The position numbers and the translations under genes are program-made. Under the pieces are notes generated by a model. That model did no database searches and was not told the DNA's origin. It was given only the letters and a program-made list of their open reading frames with translations. 64,000 nt of DNA, from NCBI RefSeq assembly GCF_029784155.1, contig NC_073693.1, positions 336,118,023 to 336,182,022 on the forward strand, written 5' to 3'. Each line of letters opens with the position of its first letter. Position 1 is the first letter of the stretch. Below, in pieces: positions 60,344 to 64,000 of the stretch. The stretch comes from Uranotaenia lowii. Lineage: Eukaryota; Arthropoda; Insecta; Diptera; Culicidae.

Positions 60344-61085
60344 TTCAATTTGCTTTAAAAATAGTTTAATGTAAACTCTCCCAAAGGAGTAGAATATTTT
60401 ATTGTTAAGCTTTTCCAAAACTCTTGCCGACTCCTCGTCAATGGATAGCAATATTTTATACTTCCCATTGGGGAGGGGTATAATTCTATTCACTCTCCAA
60501 TATTTTGTGTTTAAGGAAGCCCTGTTAAGCTTCCATATGTTTTTAAGCAGTATCTCAGCTGCGTTATGACCACTGAGATTGAGATCGTTGGACACCGTCA
60601 TCATGCCTTTACGTGGCGGCGGCATGGGAGAAAATGGCAATACACAAAGATCAGAGAATCTTCCACTGGTCTTCAAGGAGTTCAGTGCATTTTTCAGCCA
60701 AGTTAGGCTTTCTGCGTCAGCAGCATGGAACCAGGCGACTCCCGACATGAAGCCGCAACCGAAAAAACGTGGTTGGTGGCTATCGTCTGGAACCTCCTGT
60801 TGCAGTTTGATGAGTAAGCATTTAAGCTCATCGAAGTAACCTTCATCGATGTCCTCATCTTGACGTTTGAGGGTAGCTTTAAAATCGAAGGACAGGGCCA
60901 TGCGTCGCCTCTTATCGGAACTTTCTGCCGGGGAGATGGCAGCGCGTTTCATTGATGCAGCTGACGGACTTTCAAGAAGGATATTCTCGAAGTCTGAATC
61001 TGCAAGAACGTTAAACATTCAATAATCAGTATGTTATTACCATCAAAAACTAAAGATAAATCATCTTACCTGAGCTTTCAATCAT
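60335..61085 (-). CDS. DUF4780-like protein, two exons, 226 aa
   Basis: Exon 1 codes from 61085 to 61070 (ATG, residues MIESS plus one base). A 70-bp intron (61069-61000) starts GTAAGA and ends TTCTTGCAG. Exon 2 runs from 60999 to a TAA at 60337-60335. Splicing joins the frame exactly and replaces a six-codon start that reads through the acceptor. Residues 23-38 are basic (KR, then KRRR) and could be a nuclear signal. Around residues 88-110 there is a GVAWF...AESLTWLKNAL segment. At 172-175 there is YWRV, at 182-184 PNG, and at 190-220 SIDEESARVLEKL then FGRVYIKLFL. From memory, that order of W, small-loop, Asp-Glu-Glu-Ser and hydrophobic strands is the pattern of the arthropod DUF4780 family, whose function is unknown and which is often found near mobile elements. 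No stop or frameshift is present, so the gene may be active. It lies inside an insertion in a MITE. Other RNA-binding-like folds cannot be excluded. Confidence 0.65.
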
Positions 61086-61139
61086 TGTTAAAAGAAAATT
61101 AATAAATAAATAAAAGTAAAAGAAGTTTTCCACTGAATA

Positions 61140-61175
61140 CGACTTATCTGTGGCACTAGAAGCAGATAACTGAAC
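61140..61175 (-). promoter_or_regulatory. Inr plus DPE core promoter of the DUF4780-like gene
   Basis: On minus, TCAGTT gives an arthropod initiator with +1 at A61171. AGTCG occupies +28 to +32 exactly (61144-61140) and fits the downstream promoter element RGWYV. No TATA box lies at the right distance. This predicts an 86-nt 5' leader before ATG 61085. An in-frame TGA lies further upstream, so translation cannot start earlier. Confidence 0.5.
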
Positions 61176-62662
61176 ACTTATTAGATTTCAGTGACCTTAC
61201 GCCTACGGCAATTTACACAGTTTTAGCGGGAATACAATGATAAACGAATTTCGAAGGAATCATACTATTAGTAGTAGCAATGAAGATAATAAAGTTTAGG
61301 GTAGATGTCTTAATTTTGGTTCTGGACGAAAAATATAACTCATAATACATTGGGTTCTTTTATTATATAAAACTTAATTTGAAGCTGACAAACTTCCACT
61401 GTTCTTCCTATCTGAAAGGTTAGGAACAGTGACATAGTTATGATTTAGTAAAATTTCAATCAAACTAATTTCGAATTATTTATAGCATAATTGAGCATAG
61501 TTAACTCCAAGCAACAATTGAGTCTTGAGAATATGTTGCTGTAATAGGAACTTGGCATACCAATAGAATTGCACTGATATTGGTATCGTTAGTATACTTG
61601 ACTATAAATATGCTTTCATATGTATTTGTAAATCCGAAAGCAAAGTAATTGAATCCAGATTTCACTCCGTTTTTTTATGACCACGCAGCTACCGGAATGC
61701 GCGTCCGTTCCCGAGCGAAGCACGTCCAATTAATATACGGTCACATTTGTTTCGATCATATTCAAATATAAAAAATGAGTACTGGTGTTAGTATCTTAAG
61801 AGTAGAAGATATATTTGAACGCACTCTTCTTTGAAAGAGCTAATACCACAGTATACCAGAATTCACAGAATCGAATTATCACACTTAGAACTTATGGGTT
61901 CTTTATATTGGCAAGGCAAAGCTAGTATTTTCTTAAATAATTACATATTCAAAATGTATTTAGTCGTTTGAAAAGGCTTACCTCGATCTCGTTGAATTTA
62001 AACTTACAAGACCAACGATGTTTCCAAGATATGGAATATCCATATAAATCTTTGAGCGCTTATCTACACTAACACATTATTTTGAAATGTGTTAATAACT
62101 CCGACATTTACCGCTGGACTATACTTACACTACCACAATACCTGATCACCAATATATTCACTAATCTGCAAAGGTAGCTCAATACATTGATAAGTATTGA
62201 ATATAAACCGAAGATCATTCAATCGTTGAACCATGAAGATTCAACCAAAGATTTTTGGAGCATAAGAGCTAAGCATAAAGCTTGGGATGTCACCCTTATG
62301 GTTTAAGCACCAGGCTGCACTTATAACTTAATAAGGATACCGCAAAGAAGCACCACCGTGCCACCGTCGGCGTTTTTGCGTCACTCATTTTCGAAGAAAT
62401 TTTTGAGTAGATCTGAACTAGCTTACAAAGACGTAACACACACACGCGCATGTCGAACTGATATCCATGATCACATTCTCGGAAACAAAAATAATTATCG
62501 CTTATATTTTTAAAATGCATTCTTTCACGATAAAGCTTAATATATGATTAAAATTTATGCGTGCATTCAAAAGAACACTGTTTAAGGCCTTCATTTTTAC
62601 ACAATAACTTAATAAAATGGAACTGCTACATGATAGATTAATTCACTTCATATCGACACTCC

Positions 62663-62670
62663 TATAAAAG
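62663..62670 (+). promoter_or_regulatory. Possible TATA box near insertion edge
   Basis: TATAAAAG lies ~40 bp inside the right edge of the insertion, pointing outward. The nearest TCAG is only 17 bp downstream, which is too close for a standard initiator. It may be chance or the remains of an element promoter. Confidence 0.2.
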
Positions 62671-62996
62671 CGTGCGATCAGCACGACGATCCGACAACCC
62701 CAAAACCTTGGGGCTTTGTTTGATTTTTTTACAAGGATTAGAGCTTCCTGAATAAAAGTTCAAGTCTCCTTCAATAGGGGATCAAGTTTCCCCTAACTTC
62801 AGAAACATCACAATTTTTTTACTCCCACGAAAATGCTTCTTGTTCATCCACGGGTTCAAGTATCGTTCTAATTTTTGTAGTATAGAATCTTGAAGTTACA
62901 AGCTGTTAGAAAATGTAAAAGACTGCGAGATGCTAAATTTTTCCAAAAAGATGTGGTGAAAATAAGAAAAGGGGATCAAGTATCCCCAATCTCCCC

Positions 62997-64000
62997 TACA
63001 AATTATTGACTAACATAATATAACTGAAAAAGGAAAATAAAGCAAATCCATGTATTTAAATAAACCTGAAATTTTACTCAGTTTTTTTACAGGGTATGTA
63101 ATATCAGCAAAAATTTAAAAGGTACATAACTAAATCTGGATTATTTTAACAATTCAAATTTTTTTTTATCGATTTAATCATTTTGGCGAACATTCATTCT
63201 TACAAACAAATCATCACTTGTTTTCCTTTTTTATTAGAAACGAAAATTTTAAAGCCTTTCAACAGTGCGTAAAAGTGTTTGAACCATTTTTTAAGAAACC
63301 CTTTTTTTGTTCGAACTTACGGTACAATTTGTATTCACTCCAATTTAAAAGTTTTATGGAGCTAAATCATAGCGATTACTTATGATGATAATTTCTTGGA
63401 AATCACTGTCTTCTCAGCGATGGACGTTGAATCGTTACTGAATTCAATAGATTCGAATTTTTTCTAAATGCATTTTCTAAAGGGGTGTTTTACAATTTTA
63501 AACTTTGCTCTTGCAGGCTAGATATTTTTTCTAAAGACGGAGAAAAATTTATTTTAATTTTTAAGTTCCATATAAGACCATTGTATTTTAGTATGTTAAG
63601 CAAGGTTCAAGCTCAGAAAATTCATTATTTCACATGATTTACATTCTTAATTTTAATGATTTTTACAGATTTCATGGATTTTCTTAATTTATTTGGTAAC
63701 CCTTGAGTTGTATCATGAAAATCTTATTTCTTAGGCAAATGGTACTTTTTATTTTCAAGTAAAATGCCTCGATATATCGATGTTTGGTATGGTTTGGCTA
63801 CGAAATTTTTGAGAAAGCATCACAGATATTCGTCAACACTTTTTGTATCGAATCACAAAATTACATAAATTGTTCTTAACGAGCATTTAGAATTTTTGTT
63901 GGAGACTTTGATGCTTAGTTATTTGCATATCGATAAGAAATCTGAAATCGTTCAGCTCTGTTTAAATTCTTCAACTTTCCTCATTTCCATAAATTCTTAA
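62997..64000. other. AT-rich DNA to the end of the window
   Basis: No gene, terminal repeat or satellite was recognised in the last kilobase. Confidence 0.4.

Larger units (their letters stand above)
59809..62706. mobile_element. Insertion carrying the DUF4780-like gene
   Basis: The ~2.9-kb segment lies between the two 158-bp direct repeats. AAACCATAARGGTGRCAT words near 59954 and, inverted, near 62285-62310 hint at subterminal inverted repeats. The outer edges themselves (GGGGTAGGCTCTATAGCGG and the complement of the right, GGGGTTGTCGGATCGTCGT) match only weakly. No transposase or reverse transcriptase is visible. It could be a gene-bearing mobile element or a captured genomic fragment. Confidence 0.45.
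58986..62996 (+). mobile_element. TA-flanked MITE copy split by a 2.9-kb insertion
   Basis: The left end is GGGGAGAATGAGGATACTTG and the complement of the right end is GGGGAGATTGGGGATACTTG, with TA outside both (58984-58985 and 62997-62998). It is the same family as 25998-26721, in opposite orientation. About 158 bp of the MITE interior (from CTTGGGGCTTTGTTTGATTT to the CACGGGTTCA region) occur twice, at 59651-59808 and 62707-62864. Everything between is foreign to the MITE. Confidence 0.8.

Noticed and set aside
61018..61018. ATG at 61018 as the start of the DUF4780-like protein
   Set aside because: The codons after it spell a splice acceptor (TTCTTGCAG). Splicing from 61070 to 60999 preserves the frame and uses a better supported ATG at 61085.
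62663..62700. TATA-driven promoter reading out of the insertion
   Set aside because: The TATA to initiator spacing is wrong and no downstream gene is present. Kept only as a low-confidence site.

Overview
This window reads as nuclear DNA from an insect, most likely a dipteran and possibly a mosquito. It is very AT-rich, almost free of long non-repetitive reading frames, and crowded with short non-autonomous DNA elements (TA or 8-bp target duplications), tRNA-derived SINE-like pieces and decayed repeats. The one convincing gene has a GT-AG intron and an Inr/DPE-type arthropod promoter. A decayed transposase with a motif resembling the ITmD37E group, which is best known from mosquitoes, supports the placement. 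The species assignment is inference. I see no prokaryotic gene organisation.

The dominant feature is a family of 9-bp satellite arrays: 345-2297, 9853-11665, 27292-27857, 32303-35259 and 36510-40075, with a decayed fringe at 8935-9852. Together they cover roughly 11 kb. Written on the A-rich strand, every array is a variable tetramer plus the constant pentamer CAAAA: ATGA+CAAAA (arrays 1 and 2, in opposite orientations), TTGT+CAAAA (array 3 and the right part of array 5), TTTA+CAAAA (array 4) and ATGT+CAAAA (left part of array 5). Because 9 is a multiple of 3, these arrays stay open for hundreds of codons in several frames. Those open frames are not genes.

Between the arrays, left to right: a diverged CCCGGAT-rich repeat (2672-2962, 3396-3535), a fold-back element (7605-8217), unique sequence with one doubtful exon (11.7-14.2 kb), a large fold-back element (14291-15754), a 73-bp minisatellite (16020-17380), a SINE fragment (18872-19020), a TA-flanked element (19320-20364), a fold-back element with a perfect 8-bp target duplication (21821-22571), a TA-flanked MITE (25998-26721) next to array 3, and a hAT-type MITE with a perfect 8-bp duplication (28384-28953). 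The right third holds non-repetitive islands at 40.4-42.3, 48.3-50.1 and 56.5-57.4 kb. It also has a TA-flanked transposon with a dead transposase (50693-52456), several SINE-like pieces, and a very regular 31-bp-stem hairpin (55418-55506).

The only protein gene I would defend lies at 60335-61085 on the minus strand: a two-exon gene of 226 codons whose C-terminal half resembles the DUF4780 family. It sits in a 2.9-kb insertion that splits a MITE of the same family as the one at 25998-26721. A 158-bp piece of that MITE is present on both sides of the insertion. The rest of the window is best read as intergenic or large-intron DNA; nothing suggests an operon-like or cooperating gene set.
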